From contig NZ_CP015922.1 in NCBI RefSeq assembly GCF_001659725.1, forward strand, positions 868,001 through 932,000: a DNA stretch of 64,000 nt, read 5' to 3'. Under the pieces are notes generated by a model. It had not been told where the DNA came from, did no database searches, and saw only the letters and a program-made list of their open reading frames with translations. This document shows, in pieces, positions 9,724-19,321 of this stretch. Position numbers and translations under genes: made by a program. This stretch comes from Polynucleobacter wuianus (lineage in GTDB: Bacteria > Pseudomonadota > Gammaproteobacteria > Burkholderiales > Burkholderiaceae). Position 1 is the first letter of the stretch. Each line of letters begins with the position of its first letter.

Positions 9724-10647
9724 GTGACAAATACAGCTCATTCCAAAGGTAGTAAAAAGACCATTTCGGGTAGCATGCCCGCTATCGTTACTCCCATGTT
9801 TGACGATGGCAGTTTGGATTTCGCCAGCCTGAAATCTTTACTTGATTGGCACGTTTCCGAGGGGACGGATGGAATTGTGATTGTGGGTACTAGCGGTGAG
9901 TCACCAACCGTTTCTGTACAAGAGCATTGTGAATTAATCCGCGTTACCGTTGAGCACATCGCGGGAAGAATTCCTGTGATTGCTGGAACTGGTGGGAATT
10001 CCACTGCGGAAGCAATTGAACTAACTGAGTTTGCTAAAAAGGTTGGAGCAGACGCAAGCCTTCAGGTAGTTCCCTACTACAACAAGCCTACGCAAGAAGG
10101 TATGTATGCACACTTCAAAAAGATTGCTGAGTCTGTCGAACTGCCCGTGATTTTGTATAACGTCCCTGGGCGTACTGTTGCTGATTTGGCAGGCGATACC
10201 GTGGTTCGCTTAGCGGCCGTCCCAGGCATTATTGGTATCAAGGATGCAACTGGTAGCTTAGAGCGCGGTACTTTGCTAATCAATGATCTTAAGCGCGCAG
10301 GTCATAGTGATTTCTCAGTATTTTCAGGTGATGACTTAACGGCTGCGATGTTGATGCTCATGGGCGGTAAAGGCAATATCTCCGTTACCGCCAACGTTGC
10401 ACCACGCCTCATGCATGAGTTATGTGTCGCTGCAAGGTCTGATGATGTGAAGCGTACACGTGAAATTCAATATCAATTGATTGCAGTTCATAAAGCCATG
10501 TTTACCGAGGCTAATCCAATTCCAGTCAAATGGGCGCTTCATGAAATGGGCAAGATTACCGCTGGCATTCGTCTGCCTCTAACCCCTTTAAGTGCCTCAC
10601 TAAGAGAGCCTTTGAAGATAGCATTAAAACAGGCCAACTTACTATGA
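9724..10647 (+). CDS. dapA: 4-hydroxy-tetrahydrodipicolinate synthase
   Basis: Condenses pyruvate with aspartate semialdehyde, the first committed step to lysine and meso-diaminopimelate. TIM-barrel aldolase. Schiff-base Lys173 lies in [10 protein letters not shown], catalytic Tyr145 in LYNVPGRT, and GTSGES is near residue 59. The GTG start gives an N-terminal extension of about 12 residues compared with E. coli. A start nearer the GSMPAIVTP segment is possible but lacks better support. A TACAAT box at 9681-9686 may be a -10 element. The stop overlaps the bamC start (ATGA). Confidence 0.94.
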   Translation: MTNTAHSKGSKKTISGSMPAIVTPMFDDGSLDFASLKSLLDWHVSEGTDGIVIVGTSGESPTVSVQEHCELIRVTVEHIAGRIPVIAGTGGNSTAEAIELTEFAKKVGADASLQVVPYYNKPTQEGMYAHFKKIAESVELPVILYNVPGRTVADLAGDTVVRLAAVPGIIGIKDATGSLERGTLLINDLKRAGHSDFSVFSGDDLTAAMLMLMGGKGNISVTANVAPRLMHELCVAARSDDVKRTREIQYQLIAVHKAMFTEANPIPVKWALHEMGKITAGIRLPLTPLSASLREPLKIALKQANLL

Positions 10648-11792
10648 TGAATTTTCTTTTGCTATCCCGCCGATTTCTATCGGTATTGGCGCTCTTTGCA
10701 ACTGCTCTAGTATTGAGCTCTTGCAAGTCTGTCACTAGCAGTGATACGGTTGATTACAAGAGTTCTGGTGCAGTTCGTGGCCCCAATTTGTCATATCCAC
10801 CAGACTTAATTACTGCCCAAGCCGATCGTCGCTACATCGTTCAAGATGGTACTGCAACTATGTCGGAGTACAACGCAGCGGTAAAGAAATCGGTACAGAT
10901 GCGAAGCAACGTCATGACCGGTATTCCGGGTATGCGTATTGCCAAAGATGGTGAACGTAGATGGTTGGTGGTAGAAAAGCCAGCCCCTGAACTGTATCCA
11001 CAGGTTAAAGATTTTTGGCAGGAAAATGGATTCTTGTTAGTTGTTGATTCTCCATCAACCGGCATTATGGAAACTGATTGGGCTGAAAATCGTGCCAAGA
11101 TTGCGCAGGATTGGATTCGCTCAACTATTGGTGGTGCATTAGATTCAATTTATGACACTGGTGAGCGTGATAAATACAAAACGCGTTTAGAGGCAACTAA
11201 ACCTGGAGAGACTGAGATATATATCACTCAAAAAGGCGCGATTGAAAAGTGTGTAACTGACAGCACAACAACAGCTTGTAACTCAACAATATGGACATCA
11301 AGACCTAATGATCCAGAGTTAGAGGCTGCTTTTTTAGCCCGTTTGATGGAACGTCTTGGTATGACCCAAGAACAGGCTAAAGCAATGGTTGCTGCGCCAA
11401 TTGGACCTAAGACACCAAAGGCGAAGTTTGTCCAAGAGGGTAATAACAAAGGCTACATTGAGCTGAGCTCTGGCTTTGATCGCTCATGGCGTGACGTTGG
11501 ATTGGCTTTGGACCGCTCTAACTTTACGGTTGAAGATCGCAATCGTTCTGATGGTGTCTACTTTGTACGCTATGTTAATGCCAAGGATGTAGGCGACTCC
11601 AAAGGATTCTTTACCAATCTCTTTAGCAGCAAGGATGACTCCAAGTTGCAGGCTAAAAAATATCAAGTCATTGTGAAGAGTACAGGCGAGAATTCTGCGA
11701 ATGTTTATGTGCAAGATGCAGATGGCAAACCTGAAAATACACCTGCTGGCTTCCAGTTACTCACAATCTTGACAGATCAGCTAACCAAATAA
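10644..11792 (+). CDS. bamC: Outer membrane assembly lipoprotein BamC
   Basis: Lipoprotein of the BAM complex that folds outer-membrane beta-barrels. A signal peptide ends in lipobox LSSC with lipidated Cys27. An unstructured BamC-like N-terminal segment follows, with [11 protein letters not shown]. Two helix-grip-type domains follow, one with [20 protein letters not shown] and a C-terminal one with [15 protein letters not shown]. 382 residues is near the family length. It overlaps dapA by 4 bases (ATGA), as in the E. coli dapA-bamC pair. A strong hairpin terminator follows at 11828. Confidence 0.9.
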   Translation: MMNFLLLSRRFLSVLALFATALVLSSCKSVTSSDTVDYKSSGAVRGPNLSYPPDLITAQADRRYIVQDGTATMSEYNAAVKKSVQMRSNVMTGIPGMRIAKDGERRWLVVEKPAPELYPQVKDFWQENGFLLVVDSPSTGIMETDWAENRAKIAQDWIRSTIGGALDSIYDTGERDKYKTRLEATKPGETEIYITQKGAIEKCVTDSTTTACNSTIWTSRPNDPELEAAFLARLMERLGMTQEQAKAMVAAPIGPKTPKAKFVQEGNNKGYIELSSGFDRSWRDVGLALDRSNFTVEDRNRSDGVYFVRYVNAKDVGDSKGFFTNLFSSKDDSKLQAKKYQVIVKSTGENSANVYVQDADGKPENTPAGFQLLTILTDQLTK

Positions 11793-11827
11793 AGAAGTCA
11801 AAAGAGTGTAGTATTTTTGCAGACAAT

Positions 11828-11856
11828 AAAAAAGCCGCTTTTCAGCGGCTTTTTTT
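11828..11856. terminator. Bidirectional intrinsic terminator between bamC and a small lipoprotein gene
   Basis: A 12-bp perfect stem (AAAAAAGCCGCT / AGCGGCTTTTTT) with a TTTC loop is flanked by A and T tracts. It serves the plus-strand bamC transcript and the minus-strand lipoprotein gene whose stop is at 11871. Confidence 0.92.
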
Positions 11857-11870
11857 CTTCAAGAAGAAGA

Positions 11871-12041
11871 TTACTTCTTAGCATCAGCAGCAGGAGCGGC
11901 TGGAGCTGCAGCAGCAGGAGCTTCAGCAGCAGGTGCAGCAGGAGCAGCAGCAGGAGCTTCAGCAGGTTTTGCTTCTTCTTTTTTACCACAAGCGGCCAAA
12001 GCGATAGCTAACATTGCAGCGAATACGAGTGACTTCTTCAT
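11871..12041 (-). CDS. Small Ala/Pro-rich lipoprotein
   Basis: A 56-residue protein. Its Lys-initiated signal peptide ends in lipobox LAAC with Cys18, followed by GKKEEAK and a low-complexity Ala/Pro tail of about 30 residues. A minus-strand AGAGG ribosome binding site precedes ATG at 12041. A longer in-frame start at 12074 would add MVFNFFKRKLQ and place the site inside the gene, so it is rejected. A good promoter (12134-12163) and a strong terminator support a real monocistronic gene. Function is unknown; short repetitive lipoproteins can act as periplasmic spacers. Confidence 0.8.
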   Translation of the reverse strand: MKKSLVFAAMLAIALAACGKKEEAKPAEAPAAAPAAPAAEAPAAAAPAAPAADAKK

Positions 12042-12133
12042 TTGTAATTTCCTCTTAAAAAAATTAAACACCAATTATCGATAATTGTTGTGGGATATAC
12101 CGAGGGAAAATCCTTAGGTAGTTTCCTGTAATT

Positions 12134-12163
12134 ATTATAGCTACCTAGATCTTGAATCCTCAA
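12134..12163 (-). promoter_or_regulatory. Sigma-70-type promoter for the small lipoprotein gene
   Basis: On the minus strand, TTGAGG (12158-12163) lies 18 bases from a perfect TATAAT (12134-12139). It overlaps the last codons of the cupin gene and leaves a 5' UTR of roughly 85 bases before the ATG at 12041. Confidence 0.65.
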
Positions 12164-13385
12164 AATCTAGCCAGCCAGCCAGGTAGGCTTCGTACAGGCT
12201 TGTTTTGTCGATACTTTTTAGTCTCTGGGTTTTGAGGCGCTTATTTGCAGAAAGCTCTGCCCAGGCTGAATTCACCGCTACGGACTGATTTTTGCTCATA
12301 TTGTCCCCGTTACAAAAAACCTCATTTCCAAGGCTCAAAATGCGGGTTTGGGGCTTTGGAACAAGAGCCGCGATGGCTAGTTTTTTGAGAAATTTACTTG
12401 GACTTAATGGGTTTTTAGGAGCATTAAAAAATGCTTGTTGCTTTGGTTCGGAAAGGTATGCGGTAATTCCAGGGAGTAGGGTGTCAATGCGATTGAGCTG
12501 AAGTCGTTCTAGCTGTCTTTTCAGTTGTGTGATCAGTTCTGCTGGTAGTTGTTCGGCACATGCGGTAGCAACTTGTTTAGGATCGGCAAACTTTTTTTCT
12601 AAATCAGGAATTTCTTCTAGGGATTCGGCAAGACGCCACAAGCCTTCTTGAAGTAATTCTTTATAACTTGGTGAGCGGAACCCAACAGACCATGTTTGAC
12701 ATCCAGAATCTAGAGCAATTCCATCATGCGCAATATGGGGTGGAAGGTAAAGCATATCTCCGGGCTCAAGTACCCATTCCTGCTCGCATTGAAATTTCTG
12801 CAAAATCTTTAGCGGGAGTTTTGGGTTGAGGCTTAAATCTTTTTGTTCCGAAATGCGCCACTGTCTTCTACCCGACATTTGAATCAGGAAAACGTCGTAG
12901 GAATCAAAGTGTGGTCCAACGCCACCACCAATTCCAGCAACGCTGATCATTAGATCATCTAAGCGTGCATCGGGAATAAAACGAAACCAAGACAGTATTT
13001 TTGCGGCTGCTGGGTGATGCGCTTCCATGCCTTGTAGTAATAAAGCCCAATCAGGCTTGTCTGCATTGGGGATGAATTTTTTCTGAAAGGGTCCATGATC
13101 AAAGCGCCATGGTTTGGATTGGATAAGGCGTGATTCCACTTCTTCTTGATCTGCAAATTGGACCAATTCTTCTAAGGAGATTGGGCTTCCCAGGGCTTCG
13201 TTTTGCTTTATTGAGAGTCCAAATGCTGGAATCGCTCCTCGAACCAGTAGTGGCTTTTTATGCCAATACCGCTTCATAAACTGATCTGGGCTAATTCCAC
13301 CAAAGAGTGGCCAAGGCACGTTTAAAGGCAGGTTTTGGGGTGCTTGGGGCGGTTGATAGGGCTTGCTCAAGTAAAATGAAGTCAT
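12141..13385 (-). CDS. JmjC/cupin-fold 2-oxoglutarate oxygenase (RoxA/YcfD-like)
   Basis: Iron(II)/2-oxoglutarate-dependent hydroxylase of the cupin_4/JmjC family. E. coli YcfD (RoxA) hydroxylates an arginine of ribosomal protein L16. The WHKKPLLVRGA entry motif is near residue 41. The metal triad reads His159-x-Asp161 (PHFDSYD) and His220 (PPHIAHDG). After the catalytic domain (to about 240) a C-terminal dimerisation/winged-helix region of 170 residues follows, with KLAIAALVPKP. 414 residues is close to the family. The gene is divergent from the SlyD-like gene. The ribosomal substrate is inferred from family only. Confidence 0.86.
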   Translation of the reverse strand: MTSFYLSKPYQPPQAPQNLPLNVPWPLFGGISPDQFMKRYWHKKPLLVRGAIPAFGLSIKQNEALGSPISLEELVQFADQEEVESRLIQSKPWRFDHGPFQKKFIPNADKPDWALLLQGMEAHHPAAAKILSWFRFIPDARLDDLMISVAGIGGGVGPHFDSYDVFLIQMSGRRQWRISEQKDLSLNPKLPLKILQKFQCEQEWVLEPGDMLYLPPHIAHDGIALDSGCQTWSVGFRSPSYKELLQEGLWRLAESLEEIPDLEKKFADPKQVATACAEQLPAELITQLKRQLERLQLNRIDTLLPGITAYLSEPKQQAFFNAPKNPLSPSKFLKKLAIAALVPKPQTRILSLGNEVFCNGDNMSKNQSVAVNSAWAELSANKRLKTQRLKSIDKTSLYEAYLAGWLDFEDSRSR

Positions 13386-13437
13386 AAAGTAAAGGCTAGT
13401 GTTAACTCATTAAAAACGAATGTACGACAAATTACGC

Positions 13438-14061
13438 ATGAAGATTGAAAAAAATACCATCGTATCCCTTCGATATAAGCTAACTGATGCACAAAACAAT
13501 GTCATCGAGGAACCTGATTCTCCGATGGTATACCTGCACGGTGGCTACGAGGGCACTTTCCCCAAAATTGAGTCTTTATTAGATGGTCAAGATATCGGTT
13601 ACGAGGCAACGATTCAGTTAGAGCCAAATGAGGCTTTCGGTGAGTACGACCCTGAGTTGCTAAAGATTGAGCCACGCACACGTTTTCCTGAGCCACTAGA
13701 AGTGGGTATGCAATTTGAAGGCGTACCCGACTCTGATGCTGAGGAAAGTTCTGATGGCGTTTCTGCCTCCGCAGATGATTCTGAGGATGTGGACGATGAG
13801 CCTTTGATCTATACCGTTACTGATGTGGCTGACAATCAGGTTGTGTTAGATGGTAATCATCCATTAGCTGGAATGGCATTGCGTTTTTGGGTACAGGTTG
13901 AAGATGTGCGCGTAGCTACTGAAGATGAAATTGAAAATCGCCACCCAGAAGGTGGTGAGAACTTCACCTTTGGTATGCCCAATGATGATGCTGATGATGA
14001 GGAAGATTTTCTCGAGAAGGCTTTAGGATTGCAGGGTCAAGTACCACGAACCCTGCATTAA
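13438..14061 (+). CDS. slyD: SlyD-like FKBP-type peptidyl-prolyl isomerase with acidic insert
   Basis: Cytoplasmic prolyl isomerase/chaperone. The N-terminus MKIEKNTIVSLRYKL and the FKBP motif EAFGEYDPELL match SlyD, with the chaperone flap in the middle. Two oddities stand out. An acidic Ser/Asp/Glu insert occupies residues about 97-122, and the C-terminus is acidic (NDDADDEEDF) in place of the His/Cys-rich metal-binding tail of E. coli SlyD. The start at 13438 matches the family; an upstream in-frame ATG at 13420 would add MYDKLR. Neither has a clear ribosome binding site. Confidence 0.85.
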   Translation: MKIEKNTIVSLRYKLTDAQNNVIEEPDSPMVYLHGGYEGTFPKIESLLDGQDIGYEATIQLEPNEAFGEYDPELLKIEPRTRFPEPLEVGMQFEGVPDSDAEESSDGVSASADDSEDVDDEPLIYTVTDVADNQVVLDGNHPLAGMALRFWVQVEDVRVATEDEIENRHPEGGENFTFGMPNDDADDEEDFLEKALGLQGQVPRTLH

Positions 14062-14069
14062 TCTACAAC

Positions 14070-14687
14070 TTACTGCGACTCTGTGCTGGTAGGAACATTA
14101 GTAGGCACGGCTTCAGGCACCACTGCTCTAGGTCTTGGGGCGGGGGGTGGTGGAGTGGTTTCCTGTTTAATGTTGTGCTGCTGTAGGGTTGGAGCATTAA
14201 TTGCATTGGGTTTTTTCTTAGCTTCCATCTCAGCTAATTTTTTCTTTTGTTCATCACTCAGTTTTTGATAAGCACTCCAAGCTTCTGCTTTTTTCTCTGC
14301 CGGAAATTTGAGGCTCGCTAAATAATTTTCACGCGCAATACGACGATCTTTTTGTGACAGGTTAGACCAGCTAATCATTCTGGATTGCAAACGATCTTGG
14401 TCTTGCGTACTCATTTTTGGATAAAGATTAGCAACGTAAATCCATTTCTTGCGACTATCTGGAAGCATGTAATCCCAATCGCTTTCCAGTGGCGCTAGAA
14501 TTTTTTGCTGGGCTAGATTTAAACCATCCCATGTACCGTCTGGAGTTTTAGTGGGGATGGCTGCGGTTTTGCCGTGAGCACTACCGTTAGCTATCTGAGC
14601 ATGACTAAACGACGCACCTAAAAAGAAGGTGCTTGCTACCAGCACCAGAAAGGTGTTGATGATGGGTGTCTTTACTGCTTGAAGCAT
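14070..14687 (-). CDS. DUF3106 exported protein
   Basis: A 205-residue protein with an N-terminal signal peptide (hydrophobic core about residues 10-28, ending in SHA). The DUF3106-type helical region (about 50-155) repeats Trp/Arg-spaced motifs such as WDGLNLAQQKIL, RKKWIYVANLYPKM and RRIARENYLASLKF. The tail is Pro-rich. Probably periplasmic. It lies 13 bases after the DUF3619 gene and is third in the sigma factor operon, so a sensor or accessory role is plausible but unproven. Confidence 0.78.
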   Translation of the reverse strand: MLQAVKTPIINTFLVLVASTFFLGASFSHAQIANGSAHGKTAAIPTKTPDGTWDGLNLAQQKILAPLESDWDYMLPDSRKKWIYVANLYPKMSTQDQDRLQSRMISWSNLSQKDRRIARENYLASLKFPAEKKAEAWSAYQKLSDEQKKKLAEMEAKKKPNAINAPTLQQHNIKQETTPPPPAPRPRAVVPEAVPTNVPTSTESQ

Positions 14688-14700
14688 TGGCTATAACTAC

Positions 14701-15162
14701 TTACTTGCCGGTAGACAAATCAGAGGCGCTATCTTCGGAGTCAGAGAGTGGTCCGTTTTTAAGGAATGCCATAAAGCCACTGTCAGCGTAAGCATCTGGC
14801 GGAACATCATCTGTAAGAAGTGCTGCATCGACTTCAGCGATATCAGTAATACGGGAATCGTTTTGCCATTGAGCAATACCAATGAGTCCAAATACAAGAA
14901 CAACTAAAGGTGCTGCCCAGCCAACTGTGTCCCATAAACCATTTGAGCCTGAGGAAAAGCTTCCCATGACGCCTGCAAAAACAGGTTTTTCAATGTGTAC
15001 TTTTTCCGCCTTGCGAACGGACAAGGCCTTCATGCGAGCGGCATGTAGGCGGTCTTTGATGCCAGCTGGCAGGCTTTGGGCGCTCTGGGTCAACAGGGCG
15101 GCACTGGCTCGACCAAATTGGTCGGCTTGGGTCTGGCTTAGGGCTTCATCAAGGTGTTTCAC
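14701..15162 (-). CDS. DUF3619 single-pass membrane protein
   Basis: A 153-residue protein with a soluble N-terminus (residues 1-75, helical and Arg/Lys-rich around 35-60), one transmembrane segment (about 81-99, containing PLVVLVFGLIGIAQW) and a short acidic C-terminus with DDVPPDAYADSGF. It overlaps the sigma factor stop by 4 bases (ATGA), so the two are translationally coupled. A cytoplasmic N-domain plus one membrane span downstream of an ECF sigma factor suggests an anti-sigma-like role. This is inference from layout, because no ZAS zinc motif is visible. Confidence 0.78.
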   Translation of the reverse strand: MKHLDEALSQTQADQFGRASAALLTQSAQSLPAGIKDRLHAARMKALSVRKAEKVHIEKPVFAGVMGSFSSGSNGLWDTVGWAAPLVVLVFGLIGIAQWQNDSRITDIAEVDAALLTDDVPPDAYADSGFMAFLKNGPLSDSEDSASDLSTGK

Positions 15163-15728
15163 AAGGTAATTCCTTTTAATTTCAATGCTTTAGCTAAGGT
15201 TTGTGTTGCTCTAGAACAATGCGTTTTAACACTGCCCTCGCTACAACTCATCGCTTTGGCAGTCTCAGTAATACTTAGCTCATCCCAATAACGCATCAGG
15301 AAGGCTTCTCGTTGACGTACAGGTAATTTAGCTATCTCTGACTCCAAAGCCTGTAAAAGCTGACTTTGCTCAAGCTTTTGCGACCCATCTTGGTGAATTT
15401 GACTGTCATCTGGGGCTGAAAGTGACTCTAAGGGGTCAAAATCATCGTTTTCATCTGTTTTCCGGCCCATGCTAGAAAACAGGGTGACCCAAGCATTTCT
15501 GACTTTTTGGCGCCTAAACCAGTCGTGAATGCGGTTCTGAAGAATTCTGGTGAAAACCAGGGGTAGTTCTGCAACAGGCCTATCACCGTATTTTTCTGCA
15601 AGCTTGATCATGGCATCTTGAACAATATCTAGCGCAGCATCGTCATCACGCACGGCATACACGGCCTGCTTGAAGGCGCGCTGCTCGATGCTACTCAGAA
15701 AGTCAGATAGTTCTTGGGCTGATGCCAT
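15159..15728 (-). CDS. ECF-type RNA polymerase sigma factor
   Basis: A 189-residue sigma-70 family factor with regions 2 and 4 only. Region 2 (about 15-85) contains DDDAALDIVQDAMIKLAEKYG and the DNA-binding RIHDWFRRQKVR. Region 4 (about 125-185) contains LPVRQREAFLMRYWDELSITE and the helix-turn-helix ETAKAMSCSEGSVKTHCSRA. A charged linker lies between them. It heads a minus-strand operon with DUF3619 and DUF3106 genes and is divergent from ilvI. The regulon is unknown. Confidence 0.88.
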   Translation of the reverse strand: MASAQELSDFLSSIEQRAFKQAVYAVRDDDAALDIVQDAMIKLAEKYGDRPVAELPLVFTRILQNRIHDWFRRQKVRNAWVTLFSSMGRKTDENDDFDPLESLSAPDDSQIHQDGSQKLEQSQLLQALESEIAKLPVRQREAFLMRYWDELSITETAKAMSCSEGSVKTHCSRATQTLAKALKLKGITL

Positions 15729-15757
15729 GCAGTCGATTACACCTGAATCGGTAAGAA

Positions 15758-15787
15758 TTGAGCCATTTTAGGGGATTGCTATAGAAT
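15758..15787 (+). promoter_or_regulatory. Candidate ilvIHC promoter
   Basis: TTGAGC (15758-15763) is followed by TATAGA at 15780-15785 (16-base spacer) or TAGAAT at 15782-15787 (18-base spacer). It leaves a 5' UTR of roughly 125 bases. That leader contains an AT-rich hairpin (CAATTTT/AAAATTG, 15885-15904) just before the ribosome binding site, but no hairpin with a T tract. Confidence 0.45.
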
Positions 15788-15920
15788 ATAGGGCTTACTA
15801 CCTAGATTCTCATTCAAGAAGTGGTTTTTCCGGTAGCAGCGCCGTTCGAACTCAGGCCATAAGCAGGAGATAGAACAGACCAAACAATTTTTTGCCGAAA
15901 ATTGCAAAGGACGAAAGAAA

Positions 15921-17705
15921 ATGAATACAAGCAGCGCCGAATTTTTAGCTACTAAAGCTAACAAAGACTCAAATACAAATCCCGTAGTAGCGCCTCCAGA
16001 AATGATTGGTGCTGAAATGCTTGTGCATGCACTGCACAAAGAGGGTGTTGAATACGTCTGGGGATACCCAGGAGGTTCAGTTCTCTTTATCTACGACGAA
16101 ATTTTTAAACAAGATAAGTTTGAGCACATTTTGGTTCGCCATGAACAAGCGGCTGTTCATGCTGCTGATGGTTATGCTCGCGCAACCGGTAAGGTTGGTG
16201 TTGCATTAGTGACGTCGGGCCCAGGTGTGACCAATGCAGTTACAGGTATTGCTACTGCTTATACCGATTCGATCCCAATGGTGATCATCAGCGGTAACGT
16301 GCCAACCTACGCAATTGGTGAAGATGCTTTCCAAGAGGCCGATACGGTTGGTATTACACGTCCAATTGTTAAACACAACTTCCTTGTGAAGGATGTGAAA
16401 GATTTGCCTTTGGTACTGAAGAAGGCATTTCATATTGCGCAGACTGGGCGCCCAGGTCCTGTGTTGATTGATATTCCAAAAGATGTATCTGCCGCTAAAG
16501 GTCCTTTTGTCTATCCGGAAACTTTAGAGATGCGCTCTTATAATCCAGTGGTAAAGGGTCATAGTGGCCAGATTCGTAAGGCAATTGCTTTATTACAAGA
16601 AGCAGAGCGCCCCTATATCTATACCGGTGGCGGCATCATTCTTGCCGATGCGGCACCTGAGCTTAAAGAGTTTGCAGACCTGTTGGGTTACCCCGTTACC
16701 AATACCTTAATGGGTCTTGGTGGCTTCCCAGGTACCAGCCCACAGTTTTTGGGCATGCTCGGTATGCATGGAACTTACGAAGCCAATATGGCGATGCAAC
16801 ACAGCGATGTGTTGATTGCCATTGGCGCACGTTTTGATGACCGAGTGATCGGCAATACGCAACACTTTGCAAGTCATCCACGCAAGATCATCCACATTGA
16901 TATCGATCCTTCCGTTATTTCTAAGCGCGTGAAGGTAGATGTTCCAATCGTTGGCAATCTTAAGGAAGTATTGGTTGAGATGACTGCGCAATTGAAGGCT
17001 GCTGGTCCACGCAAGAACGGTGACAAGGTTGCTGCTTGGTGGGATCAGATTAACGAATGGCGCAAAAAAGATTGCTTGAAATACGACGAGGCATCTCAAA
17101 TTGTGAAGCCACAGTATGTGGTTCAAAAATTGTGGGAGCTTACGGGAGGTGATGCATTCATCACTTCTGATGTTGGCCAGCATCAAATGTGGGCTGCACA
17201 GTTTTATAAGTTTGATCAGCCACGTCGCTGGATTAACTCTGGTGGTCTTGGCACCATGGGTGTGGGCTTGCCATACGCAATGGGTATCAAGAAGGCCTTC
17301 CCTGATAAAGACGTATTTGCGATTACCGGTGAAGGTTCAATCCAGATGTGCATTCAGGAGCTATCTACTTGTAAGCAATACAACACACCAGTAAAGATCG
17401 TGTCATTGAACAACCGTTATTTAGGTATGGTTCGTCAATGGCAGGAACTCACTTATAACAAGCGTTATTCAAGCTCATACATGGATTCTTTGCCTGACTT
17501 TGTGAAGTTGGCAGAAGCCTTTGGCCACGTGGGTATGCGCATTGAGAAAAAATCGGATGTTGAGGGCGCACTCAAGGAAGCAATTCGCTTAAAAGATCGC
17601 ACTGTGTTTATGGATTTCCAAACTGATCCAGAAGAAAACGTTTGGCCTATGGTTCAAGCGGGCAAGGGAATCACTGAAATGCTTTTGGGTAGTGAGGATC
17701 TGTAA
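15921..17705 (+). CDS. ilvI: Acetolactate synthase, large (catalytic) subunit
   Basis: Thiamine-diphosphate/FAD enzyme making acetolactate and acetohydroxybutyrate for Val, Leu and Ile. Catalytic Glu75 lies in VRHEQAAVHAADGYA. The C-terminal cofactor motif starts ITGEGSIQM and ends NNRYLGMVRQW. The metal-binding GDG is GEG here (Glu471), a conservative change. 594 residues is normal, and an AAGGA site precedes the ATG. The stop overlaps the ilvH start by one base. Also called ilvB; paralogue naming cannot be settled from sequence alone. Confidence 0.94.
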   Translation: MNTSSAEFLATKANKDSNTNPVVAPPEMIGAEMLVHALHKEGVEYVWGYPGGSVLFIYDEIFKQDKFEHILVRHEQAAVHAADGYARATGKVGVALVTSGPGVTNAVTGIATAYTDSIPMVIISGNVPTYAIGEDAFQEADTVGITRPIVKHNFLVKDVKDLPLVLKKAFHIAQTGRPGPVLIDIPKDVSAAKGPFVYPETLEMRSYNPVVKGHSGQIRKAIALLQEAERPYIYTGGGIILADAAPELKEFADLLGYPVTNTLMGLGGFPGTSPQFLGMLGMHGTYEANMAMQHSDVLIAIGARFDDRVIGNTQHFASHPRKIIHIDIDPSVISKRVKVDVPIVGNLKEVLVEMTAQLKAAGPRKNGDKVAAWWDQINEWRKKDCLKYDEASQIVKPQYVVQKLWELTGGDAFITSDVGQHQMWAAQFYKFDQPRRWINSGGLGTMGVGLPYAMGIKKAFPDKDVFAITGEGSIQMCIQELSTCKQYNTPVKIVSLNNRYLGMVRQWQELTYNKRYSSSYMDSLPDFVKLAEAFGHVGMRIEKKSDVEGALKEAIRLKDRTVFMDFQTDPEENVWPMVQAGKGITEMLLGSEDL

Positions 17706-18196
17706 TGCGACACATTATTTCTGTATTAATTGAGAACGAACCAGGTGCTTTGTCGCGTGTAGTGGGTTTATTCTCAGCTCGCGGTTACAACATTGATACT
17801 TTAAGCGTGGCGCCAACCGAAGATCCATCTTTATCTCGCATGACCATCGTTACCTTTGGTTCTGATGATGTCATCGAGCAAATCACCAAGCACTTAAACC
17901 GTCTGGTTGAAGTGGTGAAAGTATTTGATTTGAGCGAAGGTCCTCATATTGAGCGTGAGCTCATGATGATTAAAGTACGCGCAGTTGGTAAGGAGCGTGA
18001 AGAGCTCAAACGTACTACTGATATCTTCCGTGGTCGCATCATTGATGTGACTGATAAGAGTTACACCATCGAATTGACTGGTGATGGCGCTAAGTTAGAC
18101 GCATTTATTGATTCGATCGATCGCGCATCCATTCTGGAAACAGTTCGCTCTGGCGGATCCGGAATTGGTCGCGGCGAGCGCATCTTGAAAGTTTAA
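17705..18196 (+). CDS. ilvH: Acetolactate synthase, small (regulatory) subunit
   Basis: Regulatory subunit that activates the catalytic subunit and confers valine feedback inhibition. The N-terminal ACT domain (residues 3-78) begins HIISVLIENEPGALSRVVGLFSAR interrupted by the usual YNIDTLSVAPTED segment, and a C-terminal ALS_ss domain follows. 163 residues matches the family. TAATG overlap with ilvI implies coupled translation and matched subunit levels. Confidence 0.95.
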   Translation: MRHIISVLIENEPGALSRVVGLFSARGYNIDTLSVAPTEDPSLSRMTIVTFGSDDVIEQITKHLNRLVEVVKVFDLSEGPHIERELMMIKVRAVGKEREELKRTTDIFRGRIIDVTDKSYTIELTGDGAKLDAFIDSIDRASILETVRSGGSGIGRGERILKV

Positions 18197-18224
18197 TTTT
18201 CTAACTGATTTATTAATCTAATAA

Positions 18225-19268
<1,044 letters not shown>

Positions 19269-19321
19269 GCTAAGAATTCAGCATCCATAAATAGAAGTAC
19301 TTAAAAAGGCTCAGAACAAAG

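Noticed and set aside
16707..17186. 159-codon minus-strand frame inside ilvI
   Set aside because: Opposite a strongly conserved enzyme, with no supporting signals.
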